From positions 558,001 through 622,000 of the forward strand of contig NZ_BFCB01000002.1 in the NCBI RefSeq assembly GCF_003569045.1: a DNA stretch of 64,000 bases. The letters run 5' to 3'. Position 1 is the stretch's first letter. Each line of letters starts with the position of its first letter. Positions 25,483 to 33,799 of this stretch are shown piece by piece. Origin of the DNA: Aggregatilinea lenta. GTDB taxonomy: Bacteria; Chloroflexota; Anaerolineae; Aggregatilineales; Aggregatilineaceae. The position numbers were made by a program, and so were the translations under genes. The notes below the pieces were generated by a model. The model was not told the origin of the DNA and searched no databases. It worked only from the letters and a program-made list of their open reading frames with translations.

Positions 25483-27756
25483 CTACTGCTGGCCGCGTTG
25501 GATCTTCAGCTTGAAGTAGGCGTCCAGCACCTCGTTGACGATGGGCGCGGCCACCGCCGAGCCTTCGTCGCCGTTGTACACAAACGCGATCACCGCGATC
25601 TCCGGGTTTTCGTACGGCGCGTAGCCCACGAACCACGCGTGTGCGGGCCACGATCCGGCCTCGCACAGGCCCTGCGCCCAGGCGATGTCGTCGCAGTACT
25701 CCGCCGTGCCCGTCTTGCCCGCCACGTTGACGTAGGTCAGATCGGCGCCGCTGGCCGTACCGACGGTCACGGCCTGGCGCATTCCGGTGCGCACCAGTTC
25801 CAGCGTCGAGGTCTGCGCGAAAGGCGGCGTATACTCGTCGTCCTGGTTCAGATTGATGCTCTCGTATTCGAGCGGGTCGCAGACGCCGCCGTTGAACGTA
25901 TAGTTGAACGGCACATTGACCGTATAGTTGATCGTCTCAAGCGCGCCCGTGCCAGATGCATTCGTGGTGCTGCTGTGGTAGTCGTCGGGCGTGCACAGCG
26001 CGGGATCGTACGTGTCGCTGTCCTCTTCGCAGCGGCAGGCGAGGCTGTTCGGCCCGTTGAGCAGCATGTCCTCTTGCAGCAGCAGCACGGCTTCGCTGCC
26101 GTCGGTCGGCTTGAGGATGGTGCGTATCGCCTCCGGCTGGAACTCCTCGATGATGTTCCCGTTCGCGTCCTGCAGGTTCTTGACCAGATGCGGTTCGTAG
26201 AGCGTGCCGCCGTTGATGATCGCCGCCGAGGAAAACAGCAGTTGCAGCGGCGATACGGTGACGTAGCCCTGGCCGAACGCGGCGTTGTACGTGTCGCCCG
26301 TGGACCAGCTTTCGCCATAGTTACGGCGCTTCCACTGGCTGTCCGGCATACGGCCTGCCAGCTCGCCCGGCAGCTCGACGCCCAGCTCGGAGCCGATGCC
26401 GAATGCAGTCGCCCAGCGGTACAGGTCGAAGATCCCCAACCCGCCTTCCTTCAGAAGGGCGGTGCTGACTTCGGGATTGCCGCCGCCCACCTGATAGAAG
26501 TACACGTCACAACTCTGGGCGATAGCATCCACCAACGCGATCTCGCCGTGCCCGTCACTCTTCCAGCACACGAAGACCTGCCCCGCCGCCTCATCGAACG
26601 GCGCGAAAGCGTTGGGCAGCACCAGCCGTCCGGGGTCGAACAGTGGCTGGTTCACGTCAATCACGTCTTCCTCGACCACGCCCACCGAGGTGATCAACTT
26701 CCACACTGAGCCGGGCGGATACAACGCGCTGATCGCGTGGTTGACTAGCGGGCGCAGCGGATCGTCAAACTGGTTGAAATAGTAATCGCCGTCGATGTTA
26801 CGCGCGAAGCGCGTGTTGTCGTAGCTCGGCCAGCTCACCATCGCCAGAATTTCGCCATTGTTGGGATCCATGGCGATGACGACGCCCTGCTGCGTCACGA
26901 CGCGGTTGGCTTCCTTGTTGACGAGGTTGATCTCGCGCGTCAGCGCGTCCTGGGCGGCCTTTTGCAGTTCCAGGTCCAGCGTGAGCTGCACGCTCTCCCC
27001 GGCCTGAAACCCCTGCTCCTCGACGAGCTGAAGCGGCTGGCCCGCCACGTCCACGACCCACGTCTGCGTGCCGCGCTGGCCTGCAAGCTGATCCTCCATG
27101 TACGCTTCGATGCCCGCGTAGCCGATGCGGTCGAAGGCCGGGTTATAGCCCAGCTCGCGCAGGCGCTGTTCTTCCTCCGGGCCAATGGGTCCCAGGTAGC
27201 CGATGATGTGCGCCGTCAGCGCGCCGGTCGGGTATTCGCGCACGGACGCGACCTGGACCTCCACGCCGGGCATCATCTGCGTCTGCTCCATGATGCGAAA
27301 GGCCGCGGTGCGCTCCACATCCGTGGCGATGACCACCGGCGTAAACGGTGCGATACCCAGGCCTTCGCGCACCATCTCGTCGATGCTGCGCTCGGTGGTG
27401 CGGCCCGCTGCGTCGGCGGCGGCGCGCGTCGCGGGCACGTCGATCAGCGCCGAGAGGCGGTTGTACACGTCCAGCGTTTCGGCGTCCTCTTCGGGCAGGT
27501 CGGCGGGGGTGATCAGCACATTATACGCGGGGTCGTTCTTCGCCAGCGGCACGCGGTAGCGGTCGTAGATCGCGCCGCGCGGGGCCGCGATCAGGGACAC
27601 CTGCAAGCGGTTCTCTTCCGCGTCCTCGATGAACTGCGTGCCCCGGACGAACTGAAGCTCGCCCGTGCGCACGACCAGCACCAGCAGCGAGAAGACCACG
27701 ACCGCCTGGAACACCAGCAGCCGCCAGCCTTGAAAAGGAAGGATGCGCCTATTCAT
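25483..27756 (-). CDS. mrdA: Penicillin-binding protein 2 (elongation-specific transpeptidase)
   Basis: 757 aa, longer than E. coli PBP2 (633). N-terminal transmembrane helix (12-30), PBP dimerisation/pedestal domain (about 50-240), transpeptidase domain from about 285. Catalytic motifs: S350-VWK353 (SxxK), S415-C-D417 (SxN equivalent; SSD occurs in PBP2) and KTGT 681-684. Between them is a long insert (about 562-648) with C574, C576, C588 and C626. It cross-links new peptidoglycan with RodA. It follows mreD by about 200 bases and has its own likely promoter. Confidence 0.94.
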   Translation of the reverse strand: MNRRILPFQGWRLLVFQAVVVFSLLVLVVRTGELQFVRGTQFIEDAEENRLQVSLIAAPRGAIYDRYRVPLAKNDPAYNVLITPADLPEEDAETLDVYNRLSALIDVPATRAAADAAGRTTERSIDEMVREGLGIAPFTPVVIATDVERTAAFRIMEQTQMMPGVEVQVASVREYPTGALTAHIIGYLGPIGPEEEQRLRELGYNPAFDRIGYAGIEAYMEDQLAGQRGTQTWVVDVAGQPLQLVEEQGFQAGESVQLTLDLELQKAAQDALTREINLVNKEANRVVTQQGVVIAMDPNNGEILAMVSWPSYDNTRFARNIDGDYYFNQFDDPLRPLVNHAISALYPPGSVWKLITSVGVVEEDVIDVNQPLFDPGRLVLPNAFAPFDEAAGQVFVCWKSDGHGEIALVDAIAQSCDVYFYQVGGGNPEVSTALLKEGGLGIFDLYRWATAFGIGSELGVELPGELAGRMPDSQWKRRNYGESWSTGDTYNAAFGQGYVTVSPLQLLFSSAAIINGGTLYEPHLVKNLQDANGNIIEEFQPEAIRTILKPTDGSEAVLLLQEDMLLNGPNSLACRCEEDSDTYDPALCTPDDYHSSTTNASGTGALETINYTVNVPFNYTFNGGVCDPLEYESINLNQDDEYTPPFAQTSTLELVRTGMRQAVTVGTASGADLTYVNVAGKTGTAEYCDDIAWAQGLCEAGSWPAHAWFVGYAPYENPEIAVIAFVYNGDEGSAVAAPIVNEVLDAYFKLKIQRGQQ

Positions 27757-27782
27757 CGTTATTCAACCTATCCAGCTCACAC

Positions 27783-27812
27783 ATTATCATTACGATACGA
27801 GACAATCGTCAG
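27783..27812 (-). promoter_or_regulatory. Putative mrdA promoter
   Basis: On the minus strand CTGACG (27812-27807), an 18-base spacer and GATAAT (27788-27783), 27 bases before the start codon. Confidence 0.4.
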
Positions 27813-27960
27813 CGATCAGCCATCAGCGTTCAGCGAAAGCAACAAGAGGCGGGTCTATGCGGACTAAGACACTGTTGGCGAGCGCGACGCGATGGCGTTT
27901 CGCAGAGGCAGGTTTCTAACCCGCTGCCTCCAGTCTAGCGCGAAACCCGCCGCCGTCGAA

Positions 27961-28464
27961 TTATTCCAATCGCGCCCGGCGCGGATGCATCCATAGTGAG
28001 AGGCGGCCCATCAAGCGAAAGATGGGAATGATCAGCAGCGCATTATAGAACAAGCTCGGAATCGTCACGTAGGACAGGCCGCGATCGAGCGGCACGTTGA
28101 TGCCCACCGCCCACAAGACGCTGAGCACGATCAGGTGATAGACCACCGTCCCCGCGCCCGCGACCAGCGGCGGCACGAGCACATTGTTGCGCGAAATCTG
28201 GCCGATCACCATATCGCTGACAAAAACGATCACCACCAACCCCAGCGCCGACGTGCCCAGCGGCGCGACCGAGAGCCAGTCTTGCAGCACACCACCCACT
28301 ACCGACCACAGCATCGCCTCGCGCACGTCCGCCAGCAGCGCCCACGACACGACGATAATCAGCACGAGGTCCGGCGAGCCGCCGCCAATGCGAAATTCGG
28401 GCATAACCGTCGCGTTCAGCACGGCGGCGATCATCAGAAGGGGAATGCCAATATAACCGGCCAT
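27961..28464 (-). CDS. mreD: Rod-shape-determining protein MreD
   Basis: 167 aa with five hydrophobic helices, a short acidic stretch (GGGSPDLVLIIVVSWALLADVREAMLWSVVGGVLQDWLS) that is the usual MreD core, and a basic C-terminus. Membrane partner of MreC. Lies between mreC and mrdA, the standard order, although 152 bases including a repeat separate it from mreC. Confidence 0.88.
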   Translation of the reverse strand: MAGYIGIPLLMIAAVLNATVMPEFRIGGGSPDLVLIIVVSWALLADVREAMLWSVVGGVLQDWLSVAPLGTSALGLVVIVFVSDMVIGQISRNNVLVPPLVAGAGTVVYHLIVLSVLWAVGINVPLDRGLSYVTIPSLFYNALLIIPIFRLMGRLSLWMHPRRARLE

Positions 28465-28616
28465 GATCTCTCAAAGTGTGTACGGAAACCCTCGTCCCCG
28501 GCGCCTTCTCCCTGGAGAGAGAAAACGTAGGGTAGTGAAAGCTACGTGCCGTGAGCGACGAGAAGGGCAGTAAAGCCGCTTTCCATACACGCTCTCACCG
28601 ATGGGCGCCGCGCAGC
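28465..28616. repeat. Intergenic repeat, module D, between mreC and mreD
   Basis: GTGTGTACGGAAACCCTCGT, then an arm CCTTCTCCCTGG..GAGAGAG. It matches, inverted, the module at 8172-8232. A second fragment (TTTCCATACACGCTCTCA) closes the region. Confidence 0.55.
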
Positions 28617-29462
28617 TTACTGCTCGTCCTGCTCCACAAATACCGATGGGTCGACCGGCTCGAAGTTCGTGATCACCTGGACTACTTCCAGCCGGTCGAA
28701 CTCGACCAGTGAGCGCACGCGCGCCTCCTGGTACAACTCGCTTTGGGCCAGACTGACGCTGAGCACCCGCCCCAGGATCAGGTCGGCGGGCGCGGTCTGT
28801 CCCAGGCCGCTGGACACCACGAAGTCACCCTCGCGCACTTCATCGTCCACGGAAATGTACGACATCAGCAGGTCGCCGCTGAGCTGCCCGACCACCACGC
28901 CGTCGGCGCGCGTGGTCTGCACGCGGGCGTTGATCTGGCTGTTTGGGTCGGTCAGCAGCAGCACCTCTGCGCCCGTCGCGGAGACCTTCGTCACGCGGCC
29001 CACCATGCCCAGGTCGATCACCACCGGGTCGCCAATCTCCACGCCGTCGCGCCGCCCGCAGTCGATCTGAATCGCGCGCACGAAGCCGGTGTTGTCCAGA
29101 CCGATGACGTCGCACGTCACGAACTCACGGTCCTCCGGCTCGAAGCGGTCGTATTCGAGCAGCGCGGCGAGGTCGTCGTAGAGCAGCGCCTTCTCGCGGT
29201 ATTCGGCGAGCTGCGACTGCGCGATCGCGTAGGCTTCTTCGAGGTCCTGGTTGCGTTTTTCGAGGCGGCGGAAGTTCGAGAGGTCGTCGAGGCCATCGCT
29301 GATAGTGTGCGTGATACTGCTCACCACGCCCTGCGCGAAGCTGAGCGGCACGGACACGACGCCTTCCAGCGGCCCCAGCAGGCCGCCTGCGCTGAGCAGA
29401 ATCAGCAGCAAGAGCGCAATCACCGTGATCACGAATGTAAAGACGCGGCCTGCACGCAGCAC
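28617..29462 (-). CDS. mreC: Rod-shape-determining protein MreC
   Basis: 281 aa. N-terminal transmembrane helix (about 8-30), a coiled coil (about 60-100, NQDLEEAYAIAQSQLAEYREKALL), then the two beta domains of MreC (VTCDVIGLDNTGFVRAIQIDCGRRDGVEIGDPVV and GVVVGQLSGDLLMSYISVDDEVREGDFVVSSG). It links the MreB cytoskeleton with PBP2 outside the membrane. Follows mreB by 185 bases with its own -10 element. Confidence 0.93.
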   Translation of the reverse strand: MLRAGRVFTFVITVIALLLLILLSAGGLLGPLEGVVSVPLSFAQGVVSSITHTISDGLDDLSNFRRLEKRNQDLEEAYAIAQSQLAEYREKALLYDDLAALLEYDRFEPEDREFVTCDVIGLDNTGFVRAIQIDCGRRDGVEIGDPVVIDLGMVGRVTKVSATGAEVLLLTDPNSQINARVQTTRADGVVVGQLSGDLLMSYISVDDEVREGDFVVSSGLGQTAPADLILGRVLSVSLAQSELYQEARVRSLVEFDRLEVVQVITNFEPVDPSVFVEQDEQ

Positions 29463-29534
29463 GGAACCTCCTCAAAACGCCTGGATGGACCGGGGGCGCG
29501 ACCGGCCCCGTGCGGCACGCACCACCCCGCGCTC

Positions 29535-29540
29535 ATTATA
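29535..29540 (-). promoter_or_regulatory. Putative extended -10 promoter for mreC
   Basis: TGGTATAAT on the minus strand (TATAAT 29540-29535), 73 bases before mreC. The same TGGTATAATG occurs upstream of mreB. Confidence 0.5.
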
Positions 29541-29647
29541 CCACCGGGCGCGGCGGGCCTGCCCACAGCGACGCCCCGAACCAACAGCCGATCCGGGGCG
29601 CAGACAGGACAGTAGATTGTGACGATGCGATCCCCACAGCGGCGCAG

Positions 29648-30712
29648 TTAGTGCTGCGTTGATCCGCGCTCCAGCCCCGCCAGGAGCGAGCGCAGGTTGT
29701 CGTAGTCTTCGAGGATGCGGCCCGCACCGCGCGCCACACACGTCATCGCGTCTTCGGCCAGCCACACACGCACGTTAACCTCGTCGGCCACGCGCTCGCA
29801 TAGACCCTTGAGCTGGCTGCCACCGCCCGCCATACACACGCCCGATTCCATCAGGTCCGCCACCAGTTCCGGCGGCGTTTCATCGAGCGCGTCGCGGATG
29901 GTGTCGATGACGATGCTCACCGAGGGATTCAGCGCCTCACGCAGCTCGATGGACGACACCTCGACCGCTTCCGGCAGGCCGGTGACCAGGTTGCGCCCGC
30001 GCAGCACCATCGTGCGCTCTTCGGGCAGCGGGTACGACGACCCAATCTCCATCTTGGCGCGCTCGGCAGTGCGCTCGCCCACCAGCAGGTTGTACTTGGA
30101 GCGCATGTACTGCACGATGTCTTCATCCATCTCGTCGCCCGCCACGCGGATCGAGCGGCTGATCACGATGCCGCCCAACGAGAAGATGGCGACTTCGGTC
30201 GTGCCGCCGCCGATATCCACGATCATGCTGCCGCGCGTCTCCTGGATGGGCAGGCCCGCGCCAATGGCTGCGGCGACCGGCTCCTCGATCAGGTACGCTT
30301 CGCGCGCCCCGGCGCTGATCGTCGCATCATACACCGCGCGCTTCTCCACTTCAGTCACGCCAGACGGGATGCCGACCACCACGCGCGGACGCGGGATAGG
30401 CACCCACGACTGCTCGTGCGCCTTGCGAATGAAGTAGTCGAGCATCGCCTCGGTGATTTCAAACTCGCTGATCACGCCGTCGCGCAGGGGACGCACCACC
30501 ATGAACTTGGAGGACGGCGTCTTGCCGAACATTTCTTTGGCTTCACGCCCGACGCTGATCGGGCGGCGTGTCTTGCGCTCGATAGCGACGTACGACGGCT
30601 CGTTGATGACGATGCCCTTGCCGCGCACGCTCACGAGCGTGTTTGCCGTGCCAAGGTCAATGCCGATGTCCAGCGAAAACAGGCCCAATAGCCAGTCAAG
30701 CGGACTAACCAA
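29648..30712 (-). CDS. mreB: Rod-shape-determining actin-like protein MreB
   Basis: 354 aa from a TTG start at 30712, with GAGGAG about ten bases upstream. Actin-fold motifs: DIGIDLGTANTL (phosphate 1), VDIGGGTTEVAIFSLGG (phosphate 2), MAGGGSQLKGL (adenosine). The N-terminal LDWLLGLF is a membrane-binding amphipathic segment. It organises RodA-PBP2 side-wall synthesis. First gene of the mre cluster. Confidence 0.97.
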   Translation of the reverse strand: MVSPLDWLLGLFSLDIGIDLGTANTLVSVRGKGIVINEPSYVAIERKTRRPISVGREAKEMFGKTPSSKFMVVRPLRDGVISEFEITEAMLDYFIRKAHEQSWVPIPRPRVVVGIPSGVTEVEKRAVYDATISAGAREAYLIEEPVAAAIGAGLPIQETRGSMIVDIGGGTTEVAIFSLGGIVISRSIRVAGDEMDEDIVQYMRSKYNLLVGERTAERAKMEIGSSYPLPEERTMVLRGRNLVTGLPEAVEVSSIELREALNPSVSIVIDTIRDALDETPPELVADLMESGVCMAGGGSQLKGLCERVADEVNVRVWLAEDAMTCVARGAGRILEDYDNLRSLLAGLERGSTQH

Positions 30713-30757
30713 TTAGGGGACTCTCCTCAACCATGCCGCCGATGAACGCAGCGCGGC

Positions 30758-30763
30758 ATTATA
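30758..30763 (-). promoter_or_regulatory. Putative extended -10 promoter for mreB
   Basis: GTGGTATAAT on the minus strand, 46 bases before the TTG start. The -35 region is weak, but the TG of an extended -10 is present. Confidence 0.55.
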
Positions 30764-31168
30764 CCACGTCTCTGTACCGCAAGTAGCCTGAGAAACCGCC
30801 GACTACCCTACCGATCGAGCGGTCCGGGCGGCCTAAACCGGCCTGCATCGAGACGGCGAAACCAGAAAGCCAGACAAGGAGGGGGCGCGTCAATCCGCGC
30901 CCTGCTCAAACCCGCAAAAGAAGTTGTCTACGCGCCCCGCGTTTTTACCGCATTTTCAGCGCCGCGCCAAGAGTGTGCCGCCGCTGCACGACACTCGCCC
31001 GGATGAGAGATTCATGAGGACGTGCCCGTTCCGACTGGAACATCCATCAGTGTACGCTTTCCATACGCCCCCCCGGCCCAGGCAAACGAACCTCGGAGGT
31101 TTTGTGGGGCGGATCTGTGGCCCGCCCGATTTTTTCGCGTATCCGAATCTGAAAGCGAAGCCACGCCC
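30764..31168. other. Intergenic region between mreB and the phosphohexomutase gene
   Basis: About 400 bases with no supported coding frame. It ends in repeat-like sequence (GCTTTCCATACGCCCCCCC, CGAAGCCACGCCCCTACG) and a hairpin followed by six T on the plus strand (31108-31136). Confidence 0.55.
31108..31136 (+). terminator. Terminator-like hairpin without an obvious upstream gene
   Basis: GGGCGG (31108-31113) pairs with CCGCCC (31123-31128), followed by GATTTTTT. On the plus strand nothing recognised lies upstream since the mre cluster is on the minus strand. Confidence 0.4.
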
Positions 31169-32593
31169 CTACGCGGGCTGGCTAAACGCCTCGATCTGCT
31201 TGTCGAGCTTCTCGCGGTCCACCTGCGGATAGTCGTCCAGCAGGGCCTCAAAGCGCTGCATGTACTCGACGATCTGCGGGCGGGTGTGCGCCTCAAAGCG
31301 CATGGTGATCGCGGGCTGGGTGTTGCTAGCGCGGACGAGGCCCCAGCCGTTTTCGAAGATGGCGCGCGCGCCGTCCACGGTCACGACCTCGTATTTGTCC
31401 TGAAGCTCGTCGCGCACCACGTCGATGATCTTGAACTTGATGTCGTCCGGCGCGGACATGATGATCTCCGGTGTGGCGATCAGCGAGGGCATCTCGCCCA
31501 GCGCCTGCGACAGCGTCTTGTCGTTCTTGCTGAACAGCTCCAGCACCTTGAGCGCCACCAACGGCCCATCGTCGAAACCGTAATAGTTCTCGCCAATGAA
31601 CAGGTGGCCGCTGACCTCGCCGCCCAGCGGGGAGCCGACCTCGGCCATTTTGCGCTTCATCAGGCTGTGGCCGGACATCCACATCAGCGGTTTGCCGCCG
31701 CTGGCGCGGATGATGTCGGGCAGCACCTGGCTCGATTTCACGTCGAACACAATCGTTGCGCCGGGAATGCGCGTCAGCATATCGCGGGCCAGCAGCGCCA
31801 GCAGGCGGTCGGCGGCGACGTGATGCCCGTGCTCGTCGATCACGCCCGAACGGTCGGCGTCGCCGTCGAACGCAATACCGAAGTCGGCCTCGTTTGCGAT
31901 CACCGCAGCTTCAAGGTCCTTCGTCAGTTCGGGATCTTCGGGGTTCGGCAGGTGGTTGGGGAACGTGCCGTCCGGCTCGCAGAACAGGCAGATCACCTCG
32001 ACGCCCAGCGCCTCCATGACCGGCGGCACATACGTGCCCGACAGGCCGTTGCCCGCATCCACGACGACCTTCAGCTTGCGGTCACCCATGTGAACCTTGC
32101 CCTTGATTGCCTCCATATGGCGGTCGATCATGGCGTAATCCTTGAGCACTTCGCCCGCGCCCTGCTCGAAGTCGTCGGCCTGGATCAGCGCCAGCAGGTC
32201 CTGGATCTGATCGTCGGCCAGCGCCTGCCGCCCGTAGGCCATCTTGATGCCGTTGTAGTTGGTGTCCAGATGGCTGCCGGTGATCATAATGCCGCCCGCC
32301 GCCTCGTTGGACGAGGACGCGAAGTACACGGTCGGCGTCATGACGGGGCCGATATCGGTGACCTTGATCCCGGTCGATGCCAGCCCTTCGATCAATGCGT
32401 CTTTGATCGGCGGCGTGGTCTCGCGGTTGTCGCCACCCACGAAGACCTGTTTCACGCCCAGGTTGCGCTGGACGTACGTGCCATACGCCTTGCCCACGTA
32501 GCGCGCCAGATCCGGCGTGAGGTCGGGATCGTCGCCCGTCACCGTGCCGCGAATGTCATACTTACGGAATACATGTGTCGGAACTTGCGCCAT
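31169..32593 (-). CDS. Phosphomannomutase/phosphoglucomutase
   Basis: 474 aa from ATG at 32593 (GGGAGG eight bases upstream). The four-domain alpha-D-phosphohexomutase pattern is complete: FRKYDIRG, catalytic S107-H108 in MITGSHLDTNYNGIK, metal loop DGDADR (about 244-249), GGEVSGHLFIGENYYGFDDG sugar loop and the C-terminal phosphate loop (RASNTQPAITMRFEA). It interconverts hexose 1- and 6-phosphates for glycan precursors. After the catalytic serine the usual HNPPEYNG is HLDTNYNG, a minor departure. Confidence 0.92.
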   Translation of the reverse strand: MAQVPTHVFRKYDIRGTVTGDDPDLTPDLARYVGKAYGTYVQRNLGVKQVFVGGDNRETTPPIKDALIEGLASTGIKVTDIGPVMTPTVYFASSSNEAAGGIMITGSHLDTNYNGIKMAYGRQALADDQIQDLLALIQADDFEQGAGEVLKDYAMIDRHMEAIKGKVHMGDRKLKVVVDAGNGLSGTYVPPVMEALGVEVICLFCEPDGTFPNHLPNPEDPELTKDLEAAVIANEADFGIAFDGDADRSGVIDEHGHHVAADRLLALLARDMLTRIPGATIVFDVKSSQVLPDIIRASGGKPLMWMSGHSLMKRKMAEVGSPLGGEVSGHLFIGENYYGFDDGPLVALKVLELFSKNDKTLSQALGEMPSLIATPEIIMSAPDDIKFKIIDVVRDELQDKYEVVTVDGARAIFENGWGLVRASNTQPAITMRFEAHTRPQIVEYMQRFEALLDDYPQVDREKLDKQIEAFSQPA

Positions 32594-32624
32594 TCGATTT
32601 CCTCCCAATGTGGATGGTGTGCTC

Positions 32625-33050
32625 TTAAAGAACCGGAGGGATCGTGCCCCGCTGCTTCGGTGGCGCGGGCGTTTCCTCCGGCGGGATCGGTTGGTTGATC
32701 ACCCAGCGGTAACCGTCGGGGTCGCGCAGGGCGAACTCGCGCACGCCGTACCACTGGTTTTTCGGCGGATGCTCCATGCTCACGCCGCGCCCGTCGATCT
32801 GCGCATACAGCGCGTCCACGTCCTCGACCTGCAAATACAATGATACACGCGGGTCGCCCTCGGCGTCCTTGTACGGCGAGACGTCACGGCGCAGCAGCCA
32901 CACCGAGCGTCCGCTGTGTGCGAGACTGGCCCACTGCAGACCGTCGTCGTCCTCGATGCCCTTCAGCTCGACCTCGAAGCCCAGGTCCGCGTACCAGTAG
33001 CAGGCGTAATCAACGTCTTCGACGGTCAGTTCAGCGATAATGGCGTTCAT
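32625..33050 (-). CDS. VOC (glyoxalase/bleomycin-resistance-like) superfamily protein
   Basis: 141 aa with two beta-alpha-beta-beta-beta units: AELTVEDVDYACYWYADLGFEVEL and SLYLQVEDVDALYAQIDGRGV, then REFALRDPDGYRWVI typical of VOC proteins. The last E of FALRDPDGY-type metal sites is not clear, so it could be a dioxygenase-, lyase- or binding-type member. It lies 31 bases upstream of the phosphohexomutase gene, on the same strand. Confidence 0.85.
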   Translation of the reverse strand: MNAIIAELTVEDVDYACYWYADLGFEVELKGIEDDDGLQWASLAHSGRSVWLLRRDVSPYKDAEGDPRVSLYLQVEDVDALYAQIDGRGVSMEHPPKNQWYGVREFALRDPDGYRWVINQPIPPEETPAPPKQRGTIPPVL

Positions 33051-33084
33051 GGTATCCTTAGTTCTGATGCTAGCAGCAGTGCGA

Positions 33085-33160
33085 GTTTCCGCCTAGAGTC
33101 AGATGCGCAGCGCGAATTCAGCGTGCCCCATTGTACAAAAAATCCCCGCACCACGCGACG
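33085..33160 (+). repeat. Left copy of a 76-bp direct repeat flanking the SnoaL-like gene
   Basis: Begins GTTTCCGCCTAGAG and contains GCGTGCCCCATTGTACAAAA, ending CCACGCGACG. It is nearly identical to 33596-33672, with the differences clustered in the first third. Confidence 0.85.
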
Positions 33161-33189
33161 ATGAGGGGAATGGAAAGGACGAGGCTTGA

Positions 33190-33570
33190 ATGATGGACGA
33201 CAACCCTGTGACCGTCGAGACCTTAAAGGCATTCCTCGATGCCTTCAACCGGCATGACCTGGATGCCATCATGACGTTCTTTGCGGATGACTGTGTGTTC
33301 GATATGCCGCGCGGCCCCGAACCCTGGGGCCGGCGCTACGTAGGCCGGGAGGCCGTGCGTGAGGGGCTTGCATCCAGGTTTGCCGGGTTGCCTGACGTGC
33401 ATTATGGCGAGGATCGTCATTGGGCGTGCGGCAGACTCGGCGTGTCCGAATGGCTCCTGACCGGCACAACCGAAGCAGGCAAACATATAGAAGTCAGAGG
33501 CATCGACCTGCTCGAGTTCGAGGGCGGCAAAATCGTCCGAAAAGACTCGTATTGGAAGATCGTCGAATAA
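33190..33570 (+). CDS. SnoaL-like (NTF2 fold) small protein
   Basis: 126 aa (an alternative ATG is one codon later). The SnoaL-like/ketosteroid-isomerase pattern is clear: VETLKAFLDAFNRHDLDAIMTFFADDCVFDMP, GREAVREGL, and the C-terminal strands HIEVRGIDLLEFEGGKIVRKDSYW. Such proteins are isomerases, cyclases or ligand binders; no more can be said. The gene sits alone between two direct repeats. Confidence 0.85.
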   Translation: MMDDNPVTVETLKAFLDAFNRHDLDAIMTFFADDCVFDMPRGPEPWGRRYVGREAVREGLASRFAGLPDVHYGEDRHWACGRLGVSEWLLTGTTEAGKHIEVRGIDLLEFEGGKIVRKDSYWKIVE

Positions 33571-33595
33571 CCACCAGCGCGGAGAGGTGGCGCGG

Positions 33596-33672
33596 GTTTC
33601 CGGCTAGAGCGAACCGCCCCGCGCGAATGCAGCGTGCCCCATTGTACAAAAAAATCCCCGCTCCACGCGACG
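33596..33672 (+). repeat. Right copy of the 76-bp direct repeat flanking the SnoaL-like gene
   Basis: Begins GTTTCCGGCTAGAG, contains GCAGCGTGCCCCATTGTACA with one A more than the left copy, and ends CTCCACGCGACG. The repeat starts 26 bases after the gene's stop. Confidence 0.85.
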
Positions 33673-33799
33673 CGCGGAACTCTGGGCGTCACCCAGCCTT
33701 GCACTAAGGGTCGACTCGACATACTATCAGCCGGTAGGGGTTCTAAGCTCCACACTTTTGCCCCCATCCACTTCCCTTTATCCAGCAGTTGAATTCTGA

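Noticed and set aside
31022-32698. 558-codon plus-strand frame opposite the phosphohexomutase gene
   Set aside because: Arg/His/Ala-rich, no family resemblance, mirrors the minus-strand gene whose active-site motifs are complete.
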